Shown: positions 1 to 8,452, counted from the first letter of the stretch. The stretch: DNA of 64,000 nucleotides from Streptomyces sparsogenes (GCF_001704635.1 NZ_MAXF01000095.1:124001-188000), one strand, 5' to 3'. A program made the numbers and translations. Notes: generated by a model not told the origin, from the sequence alone.

Positions 1-1
1 G

Positions 2-190
2 CTGTGCGGCGGTACGGTGAAGCGCGGCCTGGGCCCGGTCACCGAGGTCGGCTTCAACGCCCTGCACAACCGCCTCGGCTACCCCATGGACAACACCCAG
101 AAGCTCACCGAACAGCAGCGCCCCGCCGGCACGAACAACCTCTTCGTCGCCTGGGAGACCCTCACCCACGCCGACAACCCGGCCTCCTGA
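2..190 (+). CDS. C-terminal fragment of a probable secreted lyase (alginate-lyase-like)
   Basis: Only the last 62 codons are present because the gene enters from the left edge. The frame beginning at base 2 reads to a TGA at 188-190 with typical Streptomyces codon use. It contains the stretch GFNALHNRLGYPM followed by RPAGTNNLFVAWETLTHAD. A tail with an aromatic 'E-x-G-[YF]-N' segment, an R-P pair and a final 'WETLTHA' resembles, from memory, the C-terminal end of actinobacterial alginate-lyase-family proteins. The catalytic domain is outside the window, so substrate and reaction cannot be judged. The neighbouring lipoprotein gene faces it and ends 20 bases away, so the two are convergent. 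Confidence 0.45.
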   Translation: MCGGTVKRGLGPVTEVGFNALHNRLGYPMDNTQKLTEQQRPAGTNNLFVAWETLTHADNPAS

Positions 191-209
191 GGCTGCTTGG
201 CTCCTCGGC

Positions 210-773
210 TCAGGACGCGGGGGTCTTGTCCGCCGCGCTGATCTGGCAGGTGATGGACGTCCGCTTGGTGTAGCTGGTGGTGTCCGTCATGGTGATCTTC
301 TTGGTGGAGTTCGCGAGCACCGTCACGTACTTGTGGCGGTATCCGATGAGGCCGCCGGACGGATCGTTCCAGCTCACCGCGATGCTGTAGCTGTAGTTCC
401 GCGCCGTGTCGTCGTTGGTGACGGTGACGCCGTACGAGAGCTGACCGGCCGACGGGTCGAAGTAGCAGTTGCTCCCGTCGACCTCATCAAGCCCTTCCGG
501 GTCGTAGGGGCCCAGCGTGGTGGGGGAGGACGACGGGGTCCCGTACGACGGGGCGCCCGAGGGGGCGCCCGACGGCAGGTCCGTGGGGAGACCGCTGGGC
601 ATACCCGAGGGCAGGTCGGTCGGCACCCCGCTGGCCCCGGACGGCACACCGCCACCGAGGCCACCGGAGACAAAGCCACCCCCGTCGCTGTGCCTGCCCT
701 TCTTCCCGCAGCCGGTCAGGGCCAACAGTCCGACCGCGGCGACGGCGACGAGGCGCACGGAGTGGCGATGCAT
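210..773 (-). CDS. Secreted lipoprotein, proline/serine/glycine-rich linker
   Basis: A 187-residue protein with a clear lipoprotein signal: basic start (MHRHSVR), hydrophobic core, and lipobox LTGC with Cys22 as the lipidated residue. Residues ~30-95 are a low-complexity linker of repeated P-S-G-x-P-[ST] units such as GLPTDLPSGMPSG. A globular C-terminal domain (~100-187) contains two Cys (SNCYFDP and TSITCQI) and a beta-rich pattern. It would be exported, anchored to the outer membrane face, and held away from the membrane by the linker. The ATG at 773 follows GGGGG with a 6-base spacer. I do not recognise the C-terminal domain. The fold could be a small FxLYD-type or immunoglobulin-like binding domain, but that is a guess. 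Confidence 0.85.
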   Translation of the reverse strand: MHRHSVRLVAVAAVGLLALTGCGKKGRHSDGGGFVSGGLGGGVPSGASGVPTDLPSGMPSGLPTDLPSGAPSGAPSYGTPSSSPTTLGPYDPEGLDEVDGSNCYFDPSAGQLSYGVTVTNDDTARNYSYSIAVSWNDPSGGLIGYRHKYVTVLANSTKKITMTDTTSYTKRTSITCQISAADKTPAS

Positions 774-871
774 GGATTACCCCCGTGGGAAAGGCAGATT
801 CAAGCCGAACTGGCTTTGATGAGTACGCGCCACCCTAAGGGGCTTCTGACCTCGAAGTCACCTCGGGGATG

Positions 872-1441
872 TCACCGATCGGTGACACCGCCGGTGCCGC
901 CTTCGTCGCTGTTGGCGGGGGAGGTGCGGGAGGCCGGCGCTCCCAGCTCCACGCGGAACGCCCACAGTGTGATCCCCGGTACCGGCTCCCAGTCCCGCTC
1001 GGGGGCCCGTACGAACCCCAGCCGCCGGTACAGCCGGTGGGCGGCGGCCATCTGCTGCTGGCTGGATATGACGATCCGCGCGAGCCCCAGCTGCCGCCCC
1101 CGCTCCAGACACGCCCGCACCAGCGCCTCCGCCACCCCCCGCCGCCGCGCCTCGGGCCGCACGGCGAGCATCCGGAACTCCCCCTCCCCCTCCCGCGCCA
1201 GCTCCGCGTACGCCCCACCGTGCACCGCGAACGCCACCGCCCCCAGCACCTCGTCACTCCCGGCGTCGGCCGCGACCAGCACCTCCGCCAGCTCGGCCCG
1301 CCGCCGGGCGTCGCGCAGCTCGGCCAGATACGCGTCGCTGTCCTTGAAGGTCAGCAGCCCGTCCCCGAGGTACGCCTGCGCGGTCAGCTCCCCGACACTG
1401 TCCAGCTCCTCGCCCCGCGCCCGCCTGATGATGATGTCCAT
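872..1441 (-). CDS. GNAT-family N-acetyltransferase
   Basis: A 189-residue protein covering the whole GNAT fold. The N-terminus MDIIIRRARGEE is the usual first strand. The acetyl-CoA signature is RMLAVRPEARRRGVAEALV (about residues 95-113), matching the V-x-P-x-x-R-R-x-G-x-[GA] pattern. The closing AAHRLYRRLGF motif is the conserved 'Y-x-x-x-G-F' near the C-terminus. It transfers an acetyl group from acetyl-CoA to an unknown amine. The ATG at 1441 fits the fold start; a GTG 18 bases further upstream is in frame, and neither has a strong ribosome-binding site. It is a single gene downstream of the DUF397 gene in the same direction. The ~30-residue C-terminal tail is poorly ordered in composition. 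Confidence 0.85.
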   Translation of the reverse strand: MDIIIRRARGEELDSVGELTAQAYLGDGLLTFKDSDAYLAELRDARRRAELAEVLVAADAGSDEVLGAVAFAVHGGAYAELAREGEGEFRMLAVRPEARRRGVAEALVRACLERGRQLGLARIVISSQQQMAAAHRLYRRLGFVRAPERDWEPVPGITLWAFRVELGAPASRTSPANSDEGGTGGVTDR

Positions 1442-1476
1442 ATCGGCAGTGTGCCGCACGCGGGTGACAGCCTCGC

Positions 1477-1677
1477 TCAGCCCTCGGCGAGGTGGTCGAG
1501 GTGGCCTGCTTTGGCGCTGCGTATGAAGGTGCGGAGGGTGGTGGGGGTGGTGGTGAGGATGGTGTCGGGGTCGTCGCTCTCGCGGAGTCGGACGGTGGCG
1601 TCGTCGGTGGAGGAGACGTAGAGGCAGTTGGCCCCTTGGGAGCTGTACGACGACTTCCGCCAGCGGAGTGTGGGCAT
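1477..1677 (-). CDS. DUF397 small acidic-type protein of a whiJ-like module
   Basis: A 66-residue protein starting MPTLRWRKSSYSS. The 'W-x-K-S-S-[YF]-S' start and the central C-[VL]-[YE]-V segment, followed by VRLRESDDPD and the 'F-I-R-x-A-K' end, are hallmarks of DUF397 (the abaA ORF D family). The ATG at 1677 follows GAGAGGG with a short spacer and lies 10 bases after the stop of the upstream XRE regulator, so the two are co-transcribed. Proteins of this family are paired with WhiJ-like regulators in streptomycetes and affect development and antibiotic production. The molecular activity is not settled, but direct binding to the partner regulator is the usual view. Confidence 0.93.
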   Translation of the reverse strand: MPTLRWRKSSYSSQGANCLYVSSTDDATVRLRESDDPDTILTTTPTTLRTFIRSAKAGHLDHLAEG

Positions 1678-1687
1678 GAATTCCCTC

Positions 1688-2539
1688 TCAGGCGTCCTGT
1701 GCGATGCCATGAATCAGATCGCGTGACTTCGCGGGGTCCAGGGCGCAGCTCTCCATCCGCTCCAGCACGGAGCGATACATCACCAACTTGGCCTCCGCGT
1801 CGATGAACTCGCACCCGTGGTCCGTGTCCAACTGAACGGTGTCGAGCTGTGGCACCGGGCCGTGAGCATAGACGATGGGCTGCCCGGAGCCGGGGAAAGT
1901 GCCGCCTCCGAAAGGAATCACCAGGATGGTGATGTGCTCGTGTTCGCTCATCTCGACGAGGTGCTCAAGCTGGCCGCGCATGATTTCCGGTCCGCCGAAA
2001 CCCATCCGCAGGGCGGCCTCGTGGAGGATCGCGGTCAGCGGGGTCGGCTGGTCGCCGTAGAGGATGGCCTGCCGCTTGATGCGGAACGAGACCCGGTGCT
2101 CCACCTCGTACCCGGCGAGGGGTGGAATCGCCTCGCTGAAGATGGTGCGCGCGTGTTGCGTCGTCTGGAGCACACCAGGCATGTGGACCACCGACGCGAT
2201 GCGCAGTGCCGTGGCGTGATGTTCGAGTTCGGCGAGGTCGAGCAAGCCGGGAACGAGGATGTCCCGGTACTCCTCCCACCAGCCACGAGTGCGACCTCCG
2301 GTCATGCCCGCCAACGCCTCGACAAGTCTCCCGTCGGCGCAGGTGTAGTTGCGCGCCATGGTGCGGACGCGATCGGCGCCCACGGCGTACCGCCCGGCCT
2401 CGATGTTGCTGATGCGGGACTGGTTGACGCCGAGAAGTGAGGCGGCCGCAGTGGTCGACAGCCCTGCGCGCTCCCGCAGTTTGCGCAGCTCAGCGCCCAG
2501 TCGTTGCTGACGCAGGGTCGGGGTGTTGCTCGACGGCAT
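1688..2539 (-). CDS. WhiJ-like XRE regulator (HTH_31 + DUF5753)
   Basis: A 283-residue regulator. The N-terminal helix-turn-helix lies at about residues 10-70 (LGAELRKLRERAGLSTTAAASLLGVNQSRISNIEAGR). The rest matches DUF5753: GWWEEYRDILVPGLLDLAELE, the VHMPGVLQT segment, RQAILYG, and a late beta segment ITILVIPFGGG. The start at 2539 has an ideal ribosome-binding site (GGGAGGAATAC before the ATG); an upstream in-frame start at 2590 lacks one. It forms an operon with the DUF397 gene and is divergent from an RsbW-like ATPase gene at 2684. This is the standard three-gene whiJ/abaA arrangement. It probably represses its own region until released by an unknown signal. Confidence 0.93.
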   Translation of the reverse strand: MPSSNTPTLRQQRLGAELRKLRERAGLSTTAAASLLGVNQSRISNIEAGRYAVGADRVRTMARNYTCADGRLVEALAGMTGGRTRGWWEEYRDILVPGLLDLAELEHHATALRIASVVHMPGVLQTTQHARTIFSEAIPPLAGYEVEHRVSFRIKRQAILYGDQPTPLTAILHEAALRMGFGGPEIMRGQLEHLVEMSEHEHITILVIPFGGGTFPGSGQPIVYAHGPVPQLDTVQLDTDHGCEFIDAEAKLVMYRSVLERMESCALDPAKSRDLIHGIAQDA

Positions 2540-2683
2540 GTATTCCTCCCGGTCGGCACACAGTGTGCACGCGTCACCCACACAGGGCAACTTGGCCCTT
2601 ATTTCTGCGAGCTAATGGAATATAGGCCATCGGGGGGTCGTACGGTTGGAGACGCGAACCCCACCCCAAGACGGGAGCCTTCC

Positions 2684-3184
2684 GTGTCCATCGCGTCCGA
2701 GGAAAGCCTGGAAAACCCCTGGTCGTACTCGCTCCGCCTGCCCCACGACCCCCGTGCCGCCGCCATCGCCCGCACCACCCTGCGGGCCGTCCTCGCCCGC
2801 CACGGCATGGGCGAACTCACCGACCCCGCCACCCTCGTGGCCAGCGAGATGGTCACCAACGCCTACCGCCACACCACCGGCCCGGCGGAAATGCGCATCC
2901 GTGCCATCGAAGAGGGCCGTCTCCGCATCAGCGTCTGGGACAACAACCCGGACATCCCGCCACCCTTCGACAAGCCCCCGGCCCTCTTCGACCGCTCGGC
3001 CGCCCTCGCCGAGGCGTCCGCGAACACCGAGGCCACGTACGGGCGCGGGCTGCTCATCGTGCGGATCTGCGCGGACAACTGGGGCGGCTACACCCTCGCG
3101 GACGGGCTCTTCGGGATCAGCGGCAAGCTGCTCTGGTTCGAGCTCGCGCCGCCGCCCTGTGCCGCCCACGAGATCGCCGCCTGA
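2684..3184 (+). CDS. RsbW/AbaA-type ATP-binding regulatory protein
   Basis: A 166-residue protein with a GHKL-type (HATPase_c_2) ATP-binding fold. The N-box is LVASEMVTNAYRHTTG (about residues 55-70), the G1 box region is RISVWDNNPDIPPP, and the G2 region is TYGRGLLIVRICADNWG. It starts at a GTG with GGGAG six bases upstream. Such stand-alone ATPases resemble anti-sigma kinases (RsbW, SpoIIAB). The copy beside whiJ-like genes is usually treated as a regulatory partner of the XRE protein rather than a proven kinase. It is divergent from the XRE/DUF397 operon across about 145 bases that must hold both promoters. Confidence 0.9.
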   Translation: MSIASEESLENPWSYSLRLPHDPRAAAIARTTLRAVLARHGMGELTDPATLVASEMVTNAYRHTTGPAEMRIRAIEEGRLRISVWDNNPDIPPPFDKPPALFDRSAALAEASANTEATYGRGLLIVRICADNWGGYTLADGLFGISGKLLWFELAPPPCAAHEIAA

Positions 3185-3195
3185 CCGGCTGCCGA

Positions 3196-4137
3196 TCAAC
3201 CGCCGAGGGGGAGCACCGCGTCGAGGACCGCCAGGTCGAGCCGATGAAGCCGGGCCGGATCGGCGATGAGCTCGTACGCGGTGATCCGCTCGCCGACGAC
3301 GGTGACGGCAACCACGAGCCGCAGTCGGCCCTGTGGCGCGACGACGATCCCCACGCGGCCGCCCACCAGCGCCGGCTCCGCGAAGCGGGAGTTCCGGCCG
3401 AAGGCGGCGATCTCCTCCGCCACGGCCCGCGCGCCACGGATCTCGCCGGGCCGGTCCGGGGGAACGGCGGCCCGGTCGGCGCGGCGTACGACATCGGGGG
3501 CCAGGACCGCGAGGACGCCGTCGATGTCGCCGGCGCGCGAAGCGGTCAGGAACGCCTCGACCACGCGCCGCTGCCGGGCGAGCTCCGTGCCGGGGAGGGT
3601 GGGAGCGGCCCCCCGCACTTTCTGGCGGGCGCGGCTGGCGAGCTTCTTGGTGGTGGCGGGGGAGCGGTCGACGATGGGCGCGATCTCGTCGAACGGCACG
3701 GCGAACATGTCGTGCAGCACGAAAGCGGCCCGCTCCGCGGGGCCCAGTCTGTCCAGTACGACCAGCAGGGCGCGGCCGACCGAGTCGACCAGCAGAGCCT
3801 CTTGCTCCGGGTCGCCGCCCCGGTCCGGGTCCGGGGTCTCGTCAGGCACCGGGTGGCCGGCGAGGTCCTCCCGCCGCGAGGCCCGGGAGCGCAGCATGTC
3901 GAGGCAGATCCGGGACACGACGGTCGTCAGCCAGCCGCCCAGGTTCTCCACGTCGTCGGTGCCGCCACGGGTCAGCCGCAGCCACGCTTCCTGAACAGCG
4001 TCCTCCGCCTCGCTGAACGATCCGAGCATGCGATGGGCGACCGATCGCAGACGGTCGCGATGCGCCTCGAATCGGTCGGCGAGTCCGAGCGCGAGTTCGT
4101 CCGCGGGTCCGTCCGCGGGTTCGTCCTGCGCGTGCAC
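3196..4137 (-). CDS. ECF41-type (SigJ-like) RNA polymerase sigma factor with SnoaL-like C-terminal domain
   Basis: A 313-residue sigma factor. Region 2 is FEAHRDRLRSVAHRMLGSFSEAEDAVQEAWLRL (about residues 28-60), with the region 2.4 helix ending WLTTVVSRICLDMLRSR. Region 4 is LGPAERAAFVLHDMFAVPFDEIAPIVDRSPATTKKLASRAR (about 130-170). A SnoaL/NTF2-like domain of ~110 residues follows. This fused extension, used in place of a separate anti-sigma factor, defines the ECF41 (SigJ) group, where it tunes promoter activity. The start at 4137 gives full region 2. It is divergent from a nitroreductase gene at 4207, fitting the family habit of sitting next to an oxidoreductase-type target gene. Confidence 0.92.
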   Translation of the reverse strand: MHAQDEPADGPADELALGLADRFEAHRDRLRSVAHRMLGSFSEAEDAVQEAWLRLTRGGTDDVENLGGWLTTVVSRICLDMLRSRASRREDLAGHPVPDETPDPDRGGDPEQEALLVDSVGRALLVVLDRLGPAERAAFVLHDMFAVPFDEIAPIVDRSPATTKKLASRARQKVRGAAPTLPGTELARQRRVVEAFLTASRAGDIDGVLAVLAPDVVRRADRAAVPPDRPGEIRGARAVAEEIAAFGRNSRFAEPALVGGRVGIVVAPQGRLRLVVAVTVVGERITAYELIADPARLHRLDLAVLDAVLPLGG

Positions 4138-4206
4138 CGGTCACCTTTCCCCGTCCTCGTCCGTCAACACAGTAGAGGAGCCCCACGACATGGGAGGACA
4201 TCGCTG

Positions 4207-4878
4207 GTGGACGTCTACGAGGCGGTCGCGAGCCGACGGGCGGTACGCGGGTTCACGGACGAGCCCGTACCGAGGGAGGTGCTCGAACGCGTACTGCACG
4301 CCGCTGCCCGATCACCGTCCGGAGGGAATCTGCAGCCGTGGAACACGTACGTACTGACCGGCGCGCCCCTGGCCGGGCTCAAGAAGCGTGTCGCCGAGCG
4401 CGTGGCCTCGGGCGATCCCGGGGACGAGCGCGAATACGCCATGTACCCGCCCGAGCTGGAGAGCCCGTACCGCGAGCGTCGGGCCGCCGCCGCCGAGCAG
4501 CGCTACGCCGCGCTCGGCGTGTCCCGGGGGGACGAGCGGGCCCGCGCGCGGGCCGTCGCCGCGAACTGGGACTGTTTCGGCGCACCGGCTCTCCTGCTCT
4601 GCTACCTCGACCGCCGGATGGGCCGGGCGCAGTGGGCCGACGCCGGCATGTATCTGCAGACCGTGATGCTGCTCCTGCGGGCGGAAGGGCTGCACAGCTG
4701 CGCGCAGATGGCGTGGTCGGTGTACCGGGCGACCGTCGCGGGGGTCGTGTCGCCCCCGGAAGGGCTCATCCTGTTCTGCGGCATGTCGATCGGATTCGAG
4801 GACGCCACCGCGCCCCTCGCCCGTACGCACCGGGCTCCGCTCGCCGAGACGGTCACCTTCCTGACCGGCCACCTGTGA
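4207..4878 (+). CDS. Nitroreductase-family FMN oxidoreductase
   Basis: A 223-residue protein with the nitroreductase fold. The start is VDVYEAVASRRAVRGFTDEPVPREVLE, with the R-R-[AS]-[VI]-R FMN-phosphate-binding motif near residue 10. AARSPSGGNLQPW (about residues 36-48) is the classic 'A-P-S-[GA]-x-N-x-Q-P-[WF]' FMN motif. DAGMYLQTVMLLLRAEGLHSCAQM contributes the dimer interface. It reduces nitro groups, quinones or similar acceptors with NAD(P)H; the natural substrate is unknown. The GTG at 4207 is preceded by GGGAGGA with an 8-base gap, which settles the start. The divergent ECF41 sigma gene is its probable regulator. Confidence 0.92.
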   Translation: MDVYEAVASRRAVRGFTDEPVPREVLERVLHAAARSPSGGNLQPWNTYVLTGAPLAGLKKRVAERVASGDPGDEREYAMYPPELESPYRERRAAAAEQRYAALGVSRGDERARARAVAANWDCFGAPALLLCYLDRRMGRAQWADAGMYLQTVMLLLRAEGLHSCAQMAWSVYRATVAGVVSPPEGLILFCGMSIGFEDATAPLARTHRAPLAETVTFLTGHL

Positions 4879-4888
4879 CGTGCCGGTG

Positions 4889-5554
4889 TCAGGCCGGGGT
4901 GAGCGCCGGGGGGAAGTTCAGGGTCGGCCCGTCGTACGAGCCGCTGTACCCGTCTTCCCGCTCCTGTTCCCACTTCTTCTCCGGCCAGCCGGGGTCCATC
5001 GCACAGGACGCGCTGACGAAGCCGGAAAGCCGCTGGAATTCCGCTTCCCAGGTGACGTGGATCGTGTAGCCGCCGTCGCGCTCCGCTCGTACGCTCCACT
5101 CCTCGGTCTGCTTGTTCTCGCCGTACTCCGTGACGCGCCATCCCTTGGCCTTGAGGCGGTCGCGCACTCCGCGCAGGGCGGGAAGCGCGTCCGGCTTGCG
5201 CACCTTGCTCAGGGTCCACTCCTGGTACAGCCGGTACGCGCCGTCCACGGGCGGGTCGGCGAAGCTGAACAGGCCGTCCGGGTAGCAGTCATTGGACCCG
5301 AAGGTGTTGTGGGTGAAGGCGTCGACGTAGCGGCCTTCGAGGGTGCGGTCGATGCCGAGTGCGGCATAGGCGTCCTGGGAGTAGCCGGAGAGCCGGCGCG
5401 CCGTCTTCTCCGGGTCGACGTCGGGATAGGTCGAATCCGTGCTCGCGTACGCGAGCACGCCCATGGCCACGGTCAGCAGCAGACCCAGCACACCTGCACA
5501 CCCGACTCCCCACCGGCCGCGGTTCTTTCCGGCGGAAACCTCGCTCTCGGTCAT
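4889..5554 (-). CDS. Membrane-anchored conserved hypothetical protein
   Basis: A 221-residue protein: a short cytoplasmic N-terminus (MTESEVSAGKNRGRWG), one transmembrane segment at about residues 17-36 (VGCAGVLGLLLTVAMGVLAY), then a large extracytoplasmic domain. That domain contains two Cys (SNDCYPDG, SASCAMDPG), a YRLYQEW segment and paired beta strands (GWRVTEYGENKQTEEWSV, GYTIHVTWEAEF). I recognise no family. No strong ribosome-binding site precedes the ATG at 5554, but the charged-then-hydrophobic N-terminus supports it. The gene is convergent with the nitroreductase gene, whose stop lies 10 bases away, and is probably a single transcription unit. Confidence 0.75.
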   Translation of the reverse strand: MTESEVSAGKNRGRWGVGCAGVLGLLLTVAMGVLAYASTDSTYPDVDPEKTARRLSGYSQDAYAALGIDRTLEGRYVDAFTHNTFGSNDCYPDGLFSFADPPVDGAYRLYQEWTLSKVRKPDALPALRGVRDRLKAKGWRVTEYGENKQTEEWSVRAERDGGYTIHVTWEAEFQRLSGFVSASCAMDPGWPEKKWEQEREDGYSGSYDGPTLNFPPALTPA

Positions 5555-5778
5555 GCAAGGGACAGTAGGTCGCGGTTCCGGCGGGCCGGATCCGCGCTGT
5601 CGCCCATCACGGCATAGGTATCCGTACTCACCCGGACGGGGCTCACCTGGGCGGGGGCGCGGCCATTTGTCCCCTGCCACCACCGCATTAGCCGCCCGTT
5701 AGCAGAACGCCAATCCGATCTTCGAAGCTGATGTTGTCCGGGAGCGAGACACGAGAACAGAACAACAGGAGCAACACC

Positions 5779-6429
5779 ATGAACACCGCCACCACCACCA
5801 AGCGCTTCCGCGGCCGCGCCGGCCGCCGCATCGCCGCCGCCCTCGTCGCCGCCGCGGCGCTGGGGCTGGGGGCCACGGCCTGCGGTCCCGAGGACTCGAA
5901 GTCCGCCGGTTCCCCGGCCTCCTCCGCCGCGCAGGACGCCTCGCAGGACACCTCACAGGACACCTCGGCCTCGGGCGGGTCCACGGACCAGTCCACGGGC
6001 GGCTCGGCCAAGGGGGGTTCCTCCACGGGAGGTTCCTCCTCGAACGGCTCCGGCTCGCAGAGCCAGAAGGGCGGCGGCACCGATGGCGGGTCCGCCTCCA
6101 CCGGCGGTGGCGTCGCCAACGCGGGCAACCACCGCACGTTCGTCGGCAAGCTGCAGTACCTCGCGCCCGGCAAGCTGATCGTCCACCCCGAGGACGGCAG
6201 CACCGACCAGGCATTCTTCGTCTCCAACGCCACGCAGATCCGCGGCGCGGCCGCGATCTGCGCCGACGACCCCGGCAGGGTGTCCCTCGGCGAGGACGGC
6301 TACGGCACCGCGAAGTGCACCGTGGACGACGTGGAGAAGGCCGCGAAGACCGGCAGCGTGACCGTCCGCGTCACCTTGAGCACCAAGTCCGCCGGTGCCG
6401 AGAGGATCGAGGAGAAGTACCACCCGTAA
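5779..6429 (+). CDS. Secreted lipoprotein with Ser/Gly-rich spacer
   Basis: A 216-residue exported protein. The basic N-terminus (TTKRFRGRAGRRI) is followed by a hydrophobic core and a lipobox ending ATAC, with Cys35 as the likely lipidated residue. Residues ~40-120 are a low-complexity spacer of Ser, Gly, Asp and Gln (repeats such as SQDTSQDTS and GGSSTGGSSS). The C-terminal ~95 residues form the only globular part (HRTFVGKLQYLAPGKLIVHPE onward, with one Cys pair in AAICADD and TAKCTVDD). The ATG at 5779 has AGGAG seven bases upstream. It probably displays a small beta domain on the cell surface; the domain family is not recognised. Confidence 0.85.
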   Translation: MNTATTTKRFRGRAGRRIAAALVAAAALGLGATACGPEDSKSAGSPASSAAQDASQDTSQDTSASGGSTDQSTGGSAKGGSSTGGSSSNGSGSQSQKGGGTDGGSASTGGGVANAGNHRTFVGKLQYLAPGKLIVHPEDGSTDQAFFVSNATQIRGAAAICADDPGRVSLGEDGYGTAKCTVDDVEKAAKTGSVTVRVTLSTKSAGAERIEEKYHP

Positions 6430-6536
6430 GCCCCCGCACCCCGCGGCCGGCACCCCCGCGTACCGCGACCACACGAACGGGCCGCCGACCCCCGATGAGG
6501 GGGACGACGGCCCGTCGCGGTGCGGAAGCCGGGGGG

Positions 6537-8165
6537 TCAGTGGCCGCCGGGGGCACCCGCCGTGGCCGGGGGCAGCTCGACCTGGACGCCCGGGTCGCCC
6601 GCGTCCGCCTTGTAGTCGGCCGGCGAGGTCTCGTCGATGCCGGCCGGGGCCTTGACGGCCCGCAGGACGAGGGTGAGGACGACCACCACGACGACGTTCA
6701 GCACGAAGGCGGTGAAGCCGATGTAGCCGATCTCGCCGATGCCGGGAATGTTCGCGAGGTTGCCGAAGTGCTTCTGGGTGGCGCTCGGGGTGTCGTACGC
6801 CTTCCAGGTGCCGTAGACCATGCCGACGGCCCAGCCGGCCAGCAGCGCCCAGCGGTGGAACCAGCGGGTGAACAGGCCGCCCACCAGGGCCGGGAAGGTC
6901 TGGAGGATCCAGACGCCGCCCAGCAGCTGGAAGTTGATGGCGACCGACTTGTCCATGCCGAGGACGAAGATCAGCGCGCCGACCTTGACCAGCAGCGAGA
7001 CCAGCTTGGAGACCTTGGTCTCCTGCTCGGGCGTGGCGTCGGGCTTCAGGAAGTCCTTGTAGATGTTGCGGGTGAAGAGGTTCGCCGCGGCGATGGACAT
7101 GATGGCCGCGGGGACCAGCGCGCCGATGCCGATGGCCGCGAAGGCCACGCCGGTGAACCAGTCCGGGAACATGTTCTCGAACAGCTGCGGAATGGCGAGC
7201 TGCCCGTTCTGCACCTTCACCCCCGCCGCGATGGCCATGAAGCCGAGCAGCGCCAGCAGGCCCAGCATCAGGGAGTAGAGCGGCAGGATCGTGGTGTTGC
7301 GGCGGATCACCTCGCGGCTGCGGCTGGAGAGCGTCGCGGTGATCGAGTGCGGGTACATGAACAGCGCGAAAGCCGAGCCGAGGGCGAGCGTGGCGTACGC
7401 CCACTGGGCCTTCTCCCCGCTGGCCAGCGCGCCGCGCGGCGCCCCGGTCTTCGGGTTCTCGCCGGAGAGCCAGTCGCCGGCCTTGGCGAAGATGTCGTCG
7501 AAGCCGCCCAGCTTGATCGGGATGTAGATGATCGCCACCGCGATGACGATGTAGATCAGCGCGTCCTTGACGAAGGCGATGAGCGCGGGGGCGCGCAGAC
7601 CCGAGGAGTAGGTGTACGCGGCGAGCACGCCGAAGGCGATCAGCAGCGGCAGGTCCTTGATGAACCAGTTGGTGTTCTCGCCGCCGCCCACGCCCATCAC
7701 GTCCAGGACGGCCTGGATGCCGACGAGCTGGAGGGCGATGTACGGCATGGTGGCGAGGATGCCGGTGATCGCGACGGCCAGGGACAGGCCCTTGGAGCCG
7801 AATCGGCCGCGGACGAAGTCCGAGGTGGTGACGTACCCGTGCTTGTGCGACACCGACCAGAGCCGGGGCAGGAAGAGGAAGATCAGCGGGTAGACCAGGA
7901 TGGTGTACGGGACGGCGAAGAAGCCGGAGGCGCCCGCCGCGTAGATGGCCGCCGGGACGGCGACGAAGGTGTACGCGGTGTAGAGGTCGCCGCCGAGCAG
8001 GAACCAGGTGATCCAGGTGCCGAAGCTGCGGCCGCCCAGGCCCCACTCGTCGAGGTTGTTGGCGTTCTCGGCCGCCCGCCAGCGCGCGGCCATGAAGCCC
8101 ATGACCGTGACGGCCAGGAAGAAGAAGATGAAAACGCCGAGTGCGACGCCGTTCACGCCGTCCAT
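6537..8165 (-). CDS. mctP: Sodium/solute symporter, MctP-like monocarboxylate permease
   Basis: A 542-residue integral membrane protein of the solute:sodium symporter family with about 13 transmembrane segments. The start MDGVNGVALGVFIFFFLAVTVM is the first helix. ENANNLDEWGLGGRSFG and the GGDLYTAYTFVAVPAAIY stretch (helix 2/3) match the MctP subgroup, which takes up lactate, pyruvate, acetate and similar acids. The C-terminal tail is hydrophilic and acidic. The ATG overlaps the stop of the upstream DUF3311 gene by one base (TAATG), so the two are translationally coupled. That pairing is the normal context for this permease family. The exact substrate cannot be read from sequence. Confidence 0.88.
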   Translation of the reverse strand: MDGVNGVALGVFIFFFLAVTVMGFMAARWRAAENANNLDEWGLGGRSFGTWITWFLLGGDLYTAYTFVAVPAAIYAAGASGFFAVPYTILVYPLIFLFLPRLWSVSHKHGYVTTSDFVRGRFGSKGLSLAVAITGILATMPYIALQLVGIQAVLDVMGVGGGENTNWFIKDLPLLIAFGVLAAYTYSSGLRAPALIAFVKDALIYIVIAVAIIYIPIKLGGFDDIFAKAGDWLSGENPKTGAPRGALASGEKAQWAYATLALGSAFALFMYPHSITATLSSRSREVIRRNTTILPLYSLMLGLLALLGFMAIAAGVKVQNGQLAIPQLFENMFPDWFTGVAFAAIGIGALVPAAIMSIAAANLFTRNIYKDFLKPDATPEQETKVSKLVSLLVKVGALIFVLGMDKSVAINFQLLGGVWILQTFPALVGGLFTRWFHRWALLAGWAVGMVYGTWKAYDTPSATQKHFGNLANIPGIGEIGYIGFTAFVLNVVVVVVLTLVLRAVKAPAGIDETSPADYKADAGDPGVQVELPPATAGAPGGH

Positions 8166-8452
8166 TACGCCGCACCTCCGTTGTCGGCCGCGCCCGCCCG
8201 CTCCGCCGCGCTCAGGGCCCGCTTCTCACGCCGGACCAGGATGTACGCGACCGTCGTCAGCAGCGCTGATACGGGCACCCAGAGCATCTGGTACCAGTAG
8301 AAGAACGGGATGCCGATGAAGGTGGGCTCGATCTTGGCGTACGAGCCGACCCACAGCATCGCCACAAAGGGGGCGATCAGGCACAGAGCGGCCACGACGC
8401 GCGAGGGCGTGACGACCGGTCTCCTGCCTTGCGTACCGGATGTTTCTGACAT
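8165..8452 (-). CDS. DUF3311 small membrane protein, partner of the permease
   Basis: A 95-residue protein with two transmembrane segments: VVAALCLIAPFVAMLWVGSYA and FFYWYQMLWVPVSALLTTVAYILV. The intervening segment EPTFIGIPFFYWYQMLW is the signature of DUF3311, whose members precede sodium/solute symporters. It ends in a basic tail. It overlaps the mctP start by one base. The ATG at 8452 has GGAG about 8 bases upstream; an in-frame GTG 30 bases earlier is less likely. It is probably an accessory subunit or assembly factor for the permease. Confidence 0.88.
   Translation of the reverse strand: MSETSGTQGRRPVVTPSRVVAALCLIAPFVAMLWVGSYAKIEPTFIGIPFFYWYQMLWVPVSALLTTVAYILVRREKRALSAAERAGAADNGGAA

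Noticed and set aside
3244..4206. An upstream extension of the nitroreductase frame
   Set aside because: It lies antisense to the ECF41 sigma gene. The GTG at 4207 has a strong ribosome-binding site and starts the fold.
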